This document shows positions 18,036 to 26,881 of a DNA stretch of 64,000 nt, in pieces. How positions within the stretch are numbered: position 1 is the stretch's first letter; each line of letters begins with the position of its first letter. The notes under the pieces are model-generated. The model made no database searches, was not told where the DNA came from, and saw only the letters and a list, made by a program, of their open reading frames with translations. A program made the translations under genes and the position numbers. This DNA comes from CAJMNU01 sp905214855 (GTDB lineage Bacteria > Bacillota > Clostridia > Lachnospirales > Lachnospiraceae). The stretch spans positions 124,001 to 188,000 of the forward strand of contig CALADM010000025.1 of NCBI GenBank assembly GCA_937890595.1, in the 5' to 3' direction.

Positions 18036-19057
18036 CTTTCCGTCTCCTTATAGCGGCTGTTCTTTTTCAGCCTGGAATTTTTTCGTTTTGTATCTGCTTC
18101 TTCCCGTTTTTCATACTCATCATATGCCTGTACAATCTTTTGTACCAATGGATGACGCACAACATCCTTGTTTGTCAGACTGCAAAAGGCAATGTCATCA
18201 ATCTTTCCTAAAACACGCATTGCCACATCTAATCCAGACGCTGCTCCTCCTGGAAGATCTTTTTGGGATCGGTCACCAGTAACGATCACTTTTGAACCAA
18301 AACCAATTCGAGTCAAAAACATTTTCATCTGTGCTGGAGTAGTATTCTGTGCTTCATCCAGAATAATATAAGCATTATCCAGTGTTCTTCCTCTCATATA
18401 CGCCAATGGTGCTACCTCAATCAATCCTTTTTCTGCATTATGCAGATAACTCTCTGCTCCCATAATCTGATATAAAGCATCATAAAGAGGTCTCAGATAT
18501 GGATCAATCTTACTCTGTAAGTCTCCTGGCAAAAATCCAAGTTTTTCACCTGCCTCGATCGCAGGTCTTGTCAAAATAATTTTATTTACCTCTCCATTTT
18601 TGAATGCCTGGATTGCCATTGCCATCGCAAGATACGTTTTCCCTGTACCTGCTGGTCCCATTCCAAACACAATCATTTTCTTGCGTATTGCATCTACATA
18701 CTGCTTTTGACCCATAGTTTTGGGTTTCACTGGCTTTCCAGCTGCTGTCAGACAGATGATATCCTTATCAATCTCCAAAATCGCACCATCATCCTCTTCC
18801 AGACACAACGACAAGGCATAATCTACATTTTGTTCTGTAATCTGATTTCCACGCTTTGAGAGTTCCACAAGATTACTCAACACACTCTTGGCACGCCGCA
18901 CAGTCTGTGCCGGTCCAATGATCTTTAATGCTCCATCTCTGCAAACCATTGTTACATGCAGCGTTCTCTCTATCTTTTTTAAATAGCTGTCAAACTGACC
19001 ATACACATTCCGCTCATGTTCCATTGGAATGTCAATGATTGTCTCCATTATACTCAT
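18032..19057 (-). CDS. PhoH-family ATPase (PhoH-like/PhoL)
   Basis: A 341-residue protein with an N-terminal KH-like region and a PhoH P-loop domain: Walker A FGMGPAGTGKTYLAMAMA near residue 135, RPAIEAGEKLGFLPGDL, and Walker B YIILDEAQN near 235. PhoH-like ATPases are linked to RNA metabolism, often beside ybeY as here; the exact reaction is not settled. The C-terminus is strongly basic. Its start overlaps the end of yqfD by 26 bases. An ATG three codons further in is an equal start candidate. Confidence 0.94.
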   Translation of the reverse strand: MSIMETIIDIPMEHERNVYGQFDSYLKKIERTLHVTMVCRDGALKIIGPAQTVRRAKSVLSNLVELSKRGNQITEQNVDYALSLCLEEDDGAILEIDKDIICLTAAGKPVKPKTMGQKQYVDAIRKKMIVFGMGPAGTGKTYLAMAMAIQAFKNGEVNKIILTRPAIEAGEKLGFLPGDLQSKIDPYLRPLYDALYQIMGAESYLHNAEKGLIEVAPLAYMRGRTLDNAYIILDEAQNTTPAQMKMFLTRIGFGSKVIVTGDRSQKDLPGGAASGLDVAMRVLGKIDDIAFCSLTNKDVVRHPLVQKIVQAYDEYEKREEADTKRKNSRLKKNSRYKETER

Positions 19058-20321
19058 CTGATCCTAAAATCTCCTCTGTCTTTTTACTATTGATATCTGC
19101 CTGTTTTTTTCCTTCATCCAAAACAGGGATTGTCTGAGAACAAGCAATATCTTCCATTGTTGTTATCGTACCCTCAACAATACAATTTGAACCATCGCTT
19201 ATTACTTTAACATCATTTTCAAGAATTTGCATCCCCTTTTGTGTGAATTTCCAAAGAATTTCCGAAAGTTTCCTTTCTGCTTTTTCACTTGCTTCCTTTT
19301 TGGAGTACCATGCATCATATGTAATATATTCCTTTGCCTCTATAAATCCCCAAGAAACAGGAAGTCTAAAATCTTCCCATATCACTAGTGGATACACCTG
19401 TGTCACCACATCCCAACACCTTTCCTTTCCTGCCGGAAGGATCCACACAAATGTCTTCCCTAATACTTCCAAATACAAGCCATTGCGTTTCTTTCCTGTA
19501 TGACTTTTTTCCTGATGCATCATAGGAAATATATCTTGATATGGTGTGATGCACTGTGCCATTACTTCTGCATCAGCCATCACAAATTGCTCCCGTATCA
19601 CTTCTTTTGCATCATTTATGATCGGCACTTTGCCTTCCACCAAAATCTGCCCTGCTTCTACTCTCTCTCCCACATGTACTTTTGGAATCCCGCTACGCAC
19701 CGTCAAAGAACAAATGAGCCCCTCTTTTTTTGCTACCAGATCACAGGTCTCTGTTGATGCCCTTTCTTCCTCTTTTTCCTGCAAGACATCATTCTCCTTC
19801 ACATGGATCAGAAGTCTAGTTCCTGATACTCTTGCCGATACCCAAGTAATCTCTGGAAAATCCAATCGGATTTTTTCTTCTAATTCCTCACAGGAAATCC
19901 TATATTTTAACATTCCATATTGGATCTTCTGTTCCTGTAGATAGTCCAAAAGCTGTTCATCTGTATACCGAAGATTTCCCTGAAATGTAATATCCCAGAC
20001 AAAACAAGTCATCATACACAATACCAAAATAAAAAGCCCCATCCCCAAAGCCAGACCTTTTCTTTTCCGGTTTTTGTATAAAAAAAAAGGAAGTCCAAAC
20101 CTCTTTTGAATCCTCAGTCTGACCTTCGCCTTGCGTACCAATGGTCTGCTCTTTAAAAAACCATCCAGCGTTATCCTGCATTGATATCCCTGATCTGTCT
20201 TACAAATCTCCCAGATCTCAATTCCCTGCATTCTGCAAATATTAAAAAAACGTTCTGGTGCTGTTCCTGTCACGATAATACACAGATAACCACACCACAT
20301 ATGCATCAACCACTTTACCAA
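19032..20321 (-). CDS. yqfD: Sporulation protein YqfD
   Basis: A 429-residue mother-cell sporulation protein. The N-terminal domain has GYLCIIVTGTAPERFFNIC, a membrane segment (GLALGMGLFILVLCMMTCFV) lies near residues 90-110, and then a large extracytoplasmic region with the FPEITWVSARVSGTRLLIHV motif, as in YqfD/SpoIV-type proteins. B. subtilis yqfD belongs to the SigE regulon. It forms a pair with yqfC 41 bases upstream and overlaps phoH downstream. Confidence 0.93.
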   Translation of the reverse strand: MVKWLMHMWCGYLCIIVTGTAPERFFNICRMQGIEIWEICKTDQGYQCRITLDGFLKSRPLVRKAKVRLRIQKRFGLPFFLYKNRKRKGLALGMGLFILVLCMMTCFVWDITFQGNLRYTDEQLLDYLQEQKIQYGMLKYRISCEELEEKIRLDFPEITWVSARVSGTRLLIHVKENDVLQEKEEERASTETCDLVAKKEGLICSLTVRSGIPKVHVGERVEAGQILVEGKVPIINDAKEVIREQFVMADAEVMAQCITPYQDIFPMMHQEKSHTGKKRNGLYLEVLGKTFVWILPAGKERCWDVVTQVYPLVIWEDFRLPVSWGFIEAKEYITYDAWYSKKEASEKAERKLSEILWKFTQKGMQILENDVKVISDGSNCIVEGTITTMEDIACSQTIPVLDEGKKQADINSKKTEEILGSDEYNGDNH

Positions 20322-20362
20322 TCTTTCCTCCTTCTTTCTGCGAAAGTCCTTTTCACATCCAC

Positions 20363-20632
20363 TCAGGATTCAAATTCTACCATCTGTATTGTTCCTGTGA
20401 TCTTCATTTCCTCTGCATCATAATATGCAATACACAAACGCTTTCCATGTATCACAATACGGCATTTTTTTGCCTGAAGCCAAATTTCATCTTCTTCATA
20501 TTTTACAATACTTCTATAGTTCACGATCACAAGACTGCGATTGCCTGTAAAGTAAAGAAGAGCATCCCCCAACACAACATCTCCTGGAAGATTCAGAGCA
20601 GTCACTGCCTTATACTTTGCCTTTTGAAACAT
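20363..20632 (-). CDS. yqfC: Sporulation protein YqfC (YabP/YqfC family)
   Basis: An 89-residue protein, full length for the family. It has ALNLPGDVVLGDALLYFTGN, then IVNYRSIVKYEEDEIWLQAK, and ends IYYDAEEMKITGTI-like (IAYYDAEEMKITGTIQMVEF), the YabP/YqfC pattern. It is a SigE-regulated protein in Bacillus whose function is unknown. AGAGGAGG precedes the ATG. It heads the yqfC-yqfD-phoH-ybeY-flippase-BofC-like operon, with a possible SigE promoter just upstream. Confidence 0.92.
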   Translation of the reverse strand: MFQKAKYKAVTALNLPGDVVLGDALLYFTGNRSLVIVNYRSIVKYEEDEIWLQAKKCRIVIHGKRLCIAYYDAEEMKITGTIQMVEFES

Positions 20633-20691
20633 TACTGCCTCCTCTTTCCCATTTTCTTTTTATATGTTTTGCTTTTTATCCTTCTATTTTT

Positions 20692-20720
20692 AATATATGC
20701 ACACTGTTTCAAAAAATGTT
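20692..20720 (-). promoter_or_regulatory. Possible SigE promoter of the yqfC operon
   Basis: On the minus strand AACATTT, 14 bases, CATATATT. The -10 matches seven of eight positions of the SigE pattern CATACAnT; the -35 is a partial match. yqfC is SigE-controlled in Bacillus. It lies directly after the rpsU terminator, as expected for a new transcription unit. Confidence 0.4.
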
Positions 20721-20733
20721 ATCAACACAAAAA

Positions 20734-20759
20734 GTGCTATCCATAAATATGGATAGCAC
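20734..20759 (-). terminator. Terminator of rpsU
   Basis: An 11-bp perfect stem (GTGCTATCCAT with ATGGATAGCAC, loop of four) is followed on the minus strand by TTTTTGTGTTG. It lies 30 bases after the rpsU stop. Confidence 0.88.
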
Positions 20760-20789
20760 CCTCTTCATACAGATCTTCTCAATATGAAA

Positions 20790-20966
20790 TTAGTTGAATT
20801 TACGTTTTCTAGCAGCTTCAGATTTTTTCTTACGTCTTACGCTTGGTTTCTCGTAATGCTCTCTCTTGCGAATCTCCTGCTGAATACCAGCCTTTGCGCA
20901 GTTTCTTTTGAATCTGCGTAAAGCGCTATCTAAACTTTCGTTATCTTTTACGATGACATTAGACAT
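20790..20966 (-). CDS. rpsU: 30S ribosomal protein S21
   Basis: A 58-residue basic protein: MSNVIVKDNESLDSALRRFK, then RNCAKAGIQQEIRKREHYEK and a lysine/arginine-rich tail ending KRKFN. This is full-length S21, a small-subunit protein near the 3' end of 16S rRNA. GGGAGG lies 11 bases before the ATG. It follows alaS on the same strand but has its own strong promoter and a good terminator, so it can be made as a short single-gene mRNA. Confidence 0.98.
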   Translation of the reverse strand: MSNVIVKDNESLDSALRRFKRNCAKAGIQQEIRKREHYEKPSVRRKKKSEAARKRKFN

Positions 20967-21047
20967 AGCTCACACCTAACCTCCCTCCAGTTGCGGAATT
21001 GTGCATCACAAATACAACTGTTTGGGTATTTTTATTGCACTGATATG

Positions 21048-21075
21048 ATTATATCATAAATTCTCTATTCGTCAA
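21048..21075 (-). promoter_or_regulatory. SigA-type promoter of rpsU
   Basis: On the minus strand TTGACG, 16 bases, TATAAT. It lies between the alaS stop and rpsU; no terminator is seen after alaS, so read-through can add to expression. Confidence 0.8.
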
Positions 21076-21088
21076 CAGGAATTTTAAA

Positions 21089-23728
21089 TTATTTTATCTG
21101 CTCTGCCAAAACTTCTGCCGCTTTTTCCAGAGCAACGTCGATTCCTGACGGATTCTTGCCGCCAGCCTGTGCCATATTTGGACGACCGCCGCCGCCTCCA
21201 CCAACAAGAGCTGCGATATTCTTGATCAGGTTGCCTGCATGAACGCCTTTTTTCAATGCTCCATCGGTCGCAGTTGCCATCAGGTTAACCTTCTCTCCAT
21301 CATGGGAAGCTAATACAACAACACCGTCTCCCAATTTTTCTTTCATAGAGTCACCCAGATTTCTCAGACCATTTCCATCGACTCCCTCTACTTTTAAAGC
21401 AAGAAGTTTCACTCCCTTGATCTCTTTTACCTGATCCTCTATATTTCCAACGGATTCATTTGCCAGCTTGCTCTTCAGTTTTTCATTCTCAGAATACAGC
21501 GCCTTGATTTCTTCCTGCATAGCAGCAATCTTTTCAACCAGATTTGCAGGAATTGCTTTTGCCATTCTGGAAGCATCCAGAAGAAGATTTTCCTCTTCCT
21601 GGAAATGATGGATCAATCCATCTCCGGTCAAAGCCTCAATTCTTCTCACGTTTGCTGCAATACCTGCCTCAGACAGGATTTTAAAATATGAGATAGAAGC
21701 TGTATCTGCCACATGAGTTCCACCACAAAGCTCTGTCGAGAAATCCCCCATTTTGACAACTCGTACTACTTCACCATACTTCTCACCAAACAATGCCATT
21801 GCACCTGTCTTTTTCGCATCCTCAATTCCCATCTCTTCTGTCACAACTGGCAAAGAAGCACGGATTTCCTGATTTACGATATCCTCTACTTTACGGATCT
21901 CTTCTGGTGTCATAGCAGAAAAATGTGTAAAGTCAAAACGCAGTCTGTCCGCTGTCACCAATGAGCCTGCCTGCTCTACATGATCGCCCAGAACGATACG
22001 CAATGCCTTATGCAAAAGATGTGTTGCACTATGGTTCTTTGCAGTTGCTTTACGGTTCTTTTCATCCACTTTCAGGGTTACTGTTTCACCCTTCTGGAAC
22101 ATTCCCTTTATCATCTTGCCAACATGACCAATCTTACCACCCTGAAGTTTGATCGTATCCTCTACTACAAACTCTCCATTTGGGCTTACGATCAAACCAA
22201 TGTCTGCCTGCTGACCACCCATAGTCGCATAGAATGGAGTCTCTTCCACAAGAATCGTCCCTGTCTGACCATCTGTCAATGCCTCTACGATCTCATCTTC
22301 TGTTGTCAAAACAGTGATCATGGAATCATGTTCCAGTCTGTCATATCCTACAAACTTACTTGTAACAGCTGCATCAATAGACTGATAAATTGTTACATCT
22401 GCTCCCATGTAATTTGTCTCTTTTCTTGCATCACGGGCTTTTTCTTTCTGTGCCTTCATAGCCACTTCAAAGCCTTCTTCATCTACAGTCAGCCCTTTTT
22501 CTTCCAAAATCTCTTTTGTCAGATCTAACGGGAATCCATAGGTATCATACAGTTTAAATGCATCTGTTCCAGACAGAGTCTTTGCGCCTTCTTCATTCAT
22601 CTTTTCTTCCATATCAGAAAGAATAGAAAGTCCCTGATCGATCGTCTTATTGAATCTGTCCTCTTCTTCTGTCAGTACACGGAAGATCATTGCCTTTTTC
22701 TCTTCCAACTCTGGATATCCATCCTTAGAAAGTTCAATCACGGTACTGCTGAGGTTTGCCAAGAATTTTCCTTCAATACCCAATTTTCTTCCATGACGTG
22801 CCGCACGGCGCAGAAGACGACGGAGAACATATCCTCTTCCTTCATTGGAAGGCATGATTCCATCTGAGATCATAAAAGTACATGATTTGATATGATCTGT
22901 CACAATACGCAAAGAAATATCTTTCTCATGATCCACCTGATACTGTGTTTTGGCAAGCTCGCAAACACGATCCAAGAGTGCCTTATTGGTATCAATCGTA
23001 AACAGGGAATCCACATCCTGTACGATCACAGCCAGACGCTCCAATCCCATACCAGTATCGATATTCTTCTGCTCCAGTTCTGTATAATTGCCATGACCAT
23101 CGCTATTAAACTGAGTAAATACGTTATTCCAAACTTCAATGTAACGGTCACATTCACATCCTACCGTACATCCCGGTTTTTTACATCCATATTTTTCTCC
23201 ACGGTCATAATAGATCTCAGAACAAGGACCACAAGGACCAGAACCATGCTCCCAGAAGTTATCTTCTTTTCCAAAACGGAAGATTCTTTCTTCCGGAATA
23301 CCAATCTGTTTGTTCCAGATCTCAAATGCCTCATCATCATCCAAATAAATAGATGGATACAGACGGTTTGGATCTAAACCAACCACTTCTGTTAAAAATT
23401 CCCATGACCAGTGGATTGCTTCTGTCTTAAAGTAATCTCCAAAAGAGAAGTTTCCAAGCATCTCAAAAAATGTACCATGACGTGCAGTCTTTCCAATATT
23501 TTCAATATCTCCTGTACGGATACATTTCTGGCAGGTTGTCACACGTCTTCTTGGTGGGATCTCCTGTCCTGTAAAATATGGCTTTAACGGAGCCATACCA
23601 GAATTGATCAGCAAAAGGCTGTTATCATTATGTGGAACAAGGGAAAAACTCTTCATAGCTAAATGACCCTTGCTCTCAAAGAACTCCAGAAACATTCTTC
23701 TAAGTTCGTTTACACCATAGTTTTTCAT
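21089..23728 (-). CDS. alaS: Alanyl-tRNA synthetase
   Basis: This 879-residue enzyme charges tRNA-Ala. The class II core begins NELRRMFLEFFESKGH with motif-2 residues in SLVPHNDNSLLLINSGMAPLKP. The editing domain carries the zinc ligands NHSATHLLHKALR and the LCGGTHV motif, and the C-terminal DHHA1-type region contains GGGGGGRPNMAQAGG. The length matches bacterial AlaRS. No T-box leader (specifier loop or AGGGTGGNACCGCG core) is visible upstream. It sits downstream of tyrS and a small membrane peptide gene, probably in one transcript. Confidence 0.98.
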   Translation of the reverse strand: MKNYGVNELRRMFLEFFESKGHLAMKSFSLVPHNDNSLLLINSGMAPLKPYFTGQEIPPRRRVTTCQKCIRTGDIENIGKTARHGTFFEMLGNFSFGDYFKTEAIHWSWEFLTEVVGLDPNRLYPSIYLDDDEAFEIWNKQIGIPEERIFRFGKEDNFWEHGSGPCGPCSEIYYDRGEKYGCKKPGCTVGCECDRYIEVWNNVFTQFNSDGHGNYTELEQKNIDTGMGLERLAVIVQDVDSLFTIDTNKALLDRVCELAKTQYQVDHEKDISLRIVTDHIKSCTFMISDGIMPSNEGRGYVLRRLLRRAARHGRKLGIEGKFLANLSSTVIELSKDGYPELEEKKAMIFRVLTEEEDRFNKTIDQGLSILSDMEEKMNEEGAKTLSGTDAFKLYDTYGFPLDLTKEILEEKGLTVDEEGFEVAMKAQKEKARDARKETNYMGADVTIYQSIDAAVTSKFVGYDRLEHDSMITVLTTEDEIVEALTDGQTGTILVEETPFYATMGGQQADIGLIVSPNGEFVVEDTIKLQGGKIGHVGKMIKGMFQKGETVTLKVDEKNRKATAKNHSATHLLHKALRIVLGDHVEQAGSLVTADRLRFDFTHFSAMTPEEIRKVEDIVNQEIRASLPVVTEEMGIEDAKKTGAMALFGEKYGEVVRVVKMGDFSTELCGGTHVADTASISYFKILSEAGIAANVRRIEALTGDGLIHHFQEEENLLLDASRMAKAIPANLVEKIAAMQEEIKALYSENEKLKSKLANESVGNIEDQVKEIKGVKLLALKVEGVDGNGLRNLGDSMKEKLGDGVVVLASHDGEKVNLMATATDGALKKGVHAGNLIKNIAALVGGGGGGRPNMAQAGGKNPSGIDVALEKAAEVLAEQIK

Positions 23729-23767
23729 AATATATTCTCCTGAATTTATCTATTTGTTGCCCCAACA

Positions 23768-23881
23768 TTATTTATTCTGTGTATCCTTATGTTGTCTGTA
23801 TTTTTTTCCCAATATTAATCCTGCACCTGCTACAGCCATAAGAACCACAAATTTGAACAGTGTCTGGAATACGATTGTCAT
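23768..23881 (-). CDS. Small predicted membrane protein, 37 residues
   Basis: Between tyrS and alaS there is a short frame coding MTIVFQTLFKFVVLMAVAGA, then GLILGKKYRQHKDTQNK. It has a very strong ribosome binding site (GAGGAGGAAG) just before the ATG. The product is one hydrophobic helix (about residues 4-24, with GAGLILG) and a basic, charged tail of about 13 residues, topologically a tail-out single-span peptide. I do not recognise the family. It starts 19 bases after tyrS, so it is probably co-transcribed with the two synthetase genes. Confidence 0.7.
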   Translation of the reverse strand: MTIVFQTLFKFVVLMAVAGAGLILGKKYRQHKDTQNK

Positions 23882-23900
23882 CCTTCTTCCTCCTCACTAT

Positions 23901-25133
23901 TTAACCGACTTTAATCTGATGATACCCCTTTTTACCCTTTCTAATCAAAAGTGCTCCATCTTCATTTAAGTCTGCTGTTGTAAATGTCTTATCAAGTTCA
24001 GTAATCTTCTGATCATTGACAGTCACACCGCCTTGCTGGATCAATCTTCTTGCCTCAGAACGGCTTGCCGCCAGCTTTGTTGTCACCATTAAACTGATCA
24101 GATCCATACCTGCATCCAATTCTTCTTTTGTCAAACAGGTAGTTGGAATATCTGCACTTGCTGCTCCCTGAGCAAATAATGCTCTTGCTGCATCCTGTGC
24201 TTTTCTTGCTTCTTCTTCTCCATGAACGATCTTTGTCACTTCATAAGCAAGCACTTCTTTTGCATGATTGATTTCTGCTCCTTCCAGTTTACCCAGACGA
24301 CGTACTTCATCCATTGGAAGGAATGTCAACAGAGCAAGGCATTCCTCAACCTTGACATCTTCGATGTTTCTCCAATACTGATAGAACTCATATGGGCTTG
24401 TCTTCTCCGGATCCAGCCATACAGCACCCTTCATCGTCTTACCCATCTTGATTCCCTCACTGGTTGTCAAGAGTTTAAATGTAAGACCATATGCTGGTTT
24501 CTGCTCTTTTCTGCGGATCAAATCCACGCCACCTAAGATATTAGACCACTGGTCGTTTCCGCCCATTTCCAAACAGCATCCATACTTACGGTTCAGCACC
24601 AGGAAATCATAGGACTGCATCAACATATAGTTAAATTCAAAAAATGTCAGTCCTTTTTCCATTCTCTGTTTGTAACATTCTGCTGTCAGCATTTTGTTTA
24701 CAGAAAAATGAACTCCCACTTCTCTTAAAAACTCTACATAATTTAAATCCAGCAGCCAGTCTGCATTGTTTGCAATGATCGCCTGATCATTATCAAATGT
24801 GATAAAACGGGATAACTGCTCATAAAACCTCTGTGCATTATGATTGATTGTTTCTCTTGTCATCAATTTACGCATATCAGACTTGCCTGATGGATCTCCA
24901 ATCATGGTAGTCCCACCGCCTAAAAGTGCGATCGGACGATGACCAGCTCTCTGCATGTGCATCATCGCCATAATAGTAAGGAAATGTCCTGCTGTCAAAC
25001 TATCCGCAGTCGCATCAAATCCTATATAAAAAGTCACTTTTTCTTTTCCTAATAATTCTCGGATCTCTGCCTCATGTGTGGTCTGTTCAATAAACCCACG
25101 TTCCAGCAGAATGTCATATACATTGGTAGACAT
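23901..25133 (-). CDS. tyrS: Tyrosyl-tRNA synthetase
   Basis: A 410-residue class I synthetase. The HIGH-like motif is GHFL in FDATADSLTAGHFLT, followed by GGGTTMIGDPSGKSD. The tyrosine pocket region has QSYDFLVL, the KMSKS loop is KMGKT, and the C-terminal S4 RNA-binding domain carries SRSEARRLIQQGGVTVN. AGGAGG lies before the ATG. A SigA-type promoter is just upstream. The leader is only some 30 bases, too short for the T-box that often controls tyrS in Firmicutes. Confidence 0.98.
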   Translation of the reverse strand: MSTNVYDILLERGFIEQTTHEAEIRELLGKEKVTFYIGFDATADSLTAGHFLTIMAMMHMQRAGHRPIALLGGGTTMIGDPSGKSDMRKLMTRETINHNAQRFYEQLSRFITFDNDQAIIANNADWLLDLNYVEFLREVGVHFSVNKMLTAECYKQRMEKGLTFFEFNYMLMQSYDFLVLNRKYGCCLEMGGNDQWSNILGGVDLIRRKEQKPAYGLTFKLLTTSEGIKMGKTMKGAVWLDPEKTSPYEFYQYWRNIEDVKVEECLALLTFLPMDEVRRLGKLEGAEINHAKEVLAYEVTKIVHGEEEARKAQDAARALFAQGAASADIPTTCLTKEELDAGMDLISLMVTTKLAASRSEARRLIQQGGVTVNDQKITELDKTFTTADLNEDGALLIRKGKKGYHQIKVG

Positions 25134-25166
25134 GAATCTCTTCCTCCTTTGATTCTCATTCTTCTA

Positions 25167-25195
25167 ATAGTATCATATGCGTTTTTATTTATCAA
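25167..25195 (-). promoter_or_regulatory. SigA-type promoter of tyrS
   Basis: On the minus strand TTGATA, 17 bases, TACTAT, directly after the terminator of the LprI-like gene. Confidence 0.72.
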
Positions 25196-25210
25196 GATAA
25201 AAACAGAAAA

Positions 25211-25253
25211 AGGAAGCGGCATACTTAAACTTTACGTTTAGCCGCCACTTCCT
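25211..25253 (-). terminator. Terminator of the LprI-like gene
   Basis: On the minus strand the stem AGGAAGTGGCG pairs with the GCCGCTTCCT side (two wobble pairs), with a nested TAAAC/GTTTA stem in the loop, followed by TTTTTCTGTTTTT. The left arm begins inside the stop codon of the gene. Confidence 0.8.
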
Positions 25254-26214
25254 AGTTATCCTTTTCCTGTTCCAAAAGAACTTCCAGGTAGGTGTTGATC
25301 AGCTGCAGCACCCGTTTTTTTGTTAACATGGAACTTGTTTTCGTGTACTCTAAAACTTCTCTGGAACTTCCCTCATAGCGTTTTGATTCTGTGACTGCTT
25401 TTGCGTCACTCTCTTTTTTCCATTTTATCTGTTCTTCTGCCAGACTATTTTTCATATCTTCATCTAAAACAGATTTTAAGAGATCCATGATCTGGATCAT
25501 TTCTTTTTTCCAAGTTTCGTACTCATACTCTGCAGCATTCATCTTGGATGTCATTGTCTCATCTGTATCCTCTTTCCATCTGGAAGCGATCTGTATCTCC
25601 AAATCTGAAATCCTTGCTGCCAACCGTGAACGTTCCTCCTGATAAGACACATTCTTTTCTTCTGTTTTATCAGAGGTAATACTTCCTGTCAAAGGAGAGA
25701 TCACAGATGCCATTTCTGTCTCTTTGACTGCCTCAGTCTGCACATCTTCCAATACAGCCCCATCCTCTGCAATTTCCCTACCTTTTTTGGCACTGTTTGG
25801 TGCAGGAACTTCCAAAACATCCTGATTACCACTTCCTGGCATCTGATCCTTTGATATGTCCTCTTCCTGTAGCTCATAAGAAAACATGGCTGTTCCTGCC
25901 TGCAGCTCTGCTGCTGTTTCAATTTCTTTCTGGGCAAACTCATCTGTTCCCTGTACCGCATCCTCTAAAGATTTTTCTTTCACATACTGGCTGCCTGGTG
26001 CTGTTACTTTGCCAGTCTGTCTGTTATTTTCCAGAGCGGGATTTTGCATGTTCTGCTTGTCCTTTTCACTTTTCGTTTCCAGCTCCAGTACCTGTGCTGT
26101 CTGCAGCGGATTCCGTTCCTGTTCTGACAATGCCCGTCTAAGTGACACAGTAAAAGCAGAACCGGTCAATACAATGCACAAAATAATGATCCAAATCTGT
26201 CTGTATTTCTTCAT
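25252..26214 (-). CDS. Membrane-anchored protein with C-terminal LprI/DUF1311-like domain
   Basis: A 320-residue protein: N-terminal hydrophobic segment (IWIIILCIVLTGSAFTVSL), then about 170 residues of low-complexity Glu/Gln/Ser-rich sequence, and a helical C-terminus of about 110 residues with AEYEYETWKKEMIQIMDLLK and AEEQIKWKKES. That C-terminal pattern (YxxWxxxLNxxYxxLxxxL then QxxWxxxRD-like) resembles DUF1311/LprI, though the usual cysteines are absent. Function unknown. It is probably monocistronic, with a terminator right at its stop codon and palindromic DNA upstream. Confidence 0.6.
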   Translation of the reverse strand: MKKYRQIWIIILCIVLTGSAFTVSLRRALSEQERNPLQTAQVLELETKSEKDKQNMQNPALENNRQTGKVTAPGSQYVKEKSLEDAVQGTDEFAQKEIETAAELQAGTAMFSYELQEEDISKDQMPGSGNQDVLEVPAPNSAKKGREIAEDGAVLEDVQTEAVKETEMASVISPLTGSITSDKTEEKNVSYQEERSRLAARISDLEIQIASRWKEDTDETMTSKMNAAEYEYETWKKEMIQIMDLLKSVLDEDMKNSLAEEQIKWKKESDAKAVTESKRYEGSSREVLEYTKTSSMLTKKRVLQLINTYLEVLLEQEKDN

Positions 26215-26250
26215 GGGATCTCATCCCCCATTCCTTCTGTTTTTCTGTTT

Positions 26251-26293
26251 GTCAGGTTAAAACTATGATACCTGTCCTGACTCTAGTATCATA
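26251..26293 (-). promoter_or_regulatory. Overlapping inverted repeats upstream of the LprI-like gene
   Basis: TATGATAC (26264-26271) and GTATCATA (26286-26293) form one dyad. GTCAGG (26251-26256) and CCTGAC (26276-26281) form a second that interlocks with it. A TATAAT lies just upstream at about 26295-26300 on the minus strand, so the repeats would fall in the start region or 5' leader. They may be an operator or alternative hairpins. Confidence 0.4.
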
Positions 26294-26379
26294 TTATACA
26301 TATCACAATCCCAGAAGAAATGAAATAGGGAATTGAAAATGGTAATATATTGTAAGATTTGTGTAAACTTTTTTACCTG

Positions 26380-26862
26380 TTATCCCTGAGAGATGCCTTC
26401 GTCCTCTATCTTACCATCTCCATCTGCTGCCGCAGTGGCAAGACGGTCACACCTCTCATTCTGCGGATGCCCATCGTGTCCTTTTACCCAGATAAAAGTA
26501 ACCTGATGCAAAGATTTTGCCTCCAAAAGACGTTTCCAAAGATCCACATTCTTTACCGGTTCATTCTTTCCACGTTTCCATCCCTTTTTTAACCATCCAT
26601 CGATCCAATGCTGGTTAAACGCATCCACTAAATACTTAGAATCTGAATACAGCTCCACTTCACATGGTCGGTTCAGAGCCTCCAGCCCCACAATCGCTGC
26701 CATCAATTCCATTCTGTTATTTGTTGTTTTCTTATAACCGCATGACATCTCTCTCTCATGCAGGATTCCCTTTGGATCTGTATACTGTAAAATCGTTCCA
26801 TATCCTCCAGGACCATCTGGGTTACCTCTTGCAGAGCCATCTGTATAAATCTGAACTTTCAT
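26380..26862 (-). CDS. rnhA: Ribonuclease HI
   Basis: It degrades the RNA strand of RNA-DNA hybrids. The 160-residue protein has all four catalytic acidic residues in context: YTDGSARGNPDGPGGYG (Asp), NNRMELMAAI (Glu), LYSDSKYLVDA (Asp) and GHPQNERCDRLA (Asp). The start is the ATG with AGAGGAAG before it; a frame extending 32 codons upstream runs into the end of the beta-CASP gene. It follows that gene by about 19 bases. A second RNase H gene of type II is at 43.1 kb. Confidence 0.95.
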   Translation of the reverse strand: MKVQIYTDGSARGNPDGPGGYGTILQYTDPKGILHEREMSCGYKKTTNNRMELMAAIVGLEALNRPCEVELYSDSKYLVDAFNQHWIDGWLKKGWKRGKNEPVKNVDLWKRLLEAKSLHQVTFIWVKGHDGHPQNERCDRLATAAADGDGKIEDEGISQG

Positions 26863-26881
26863 GTCTTCCTCTTTCTTTATC

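Noticed and set aside
21980..22528. 182-codon plus-strand frame
   Set aside because: It is antisense to alaS, low in Asp, Glu and Gly, and has no domain.
23729..25166. T-box leader for alaS or tyrS
   Set aside because: The leaders are too short and the T-box core sequence is absent.
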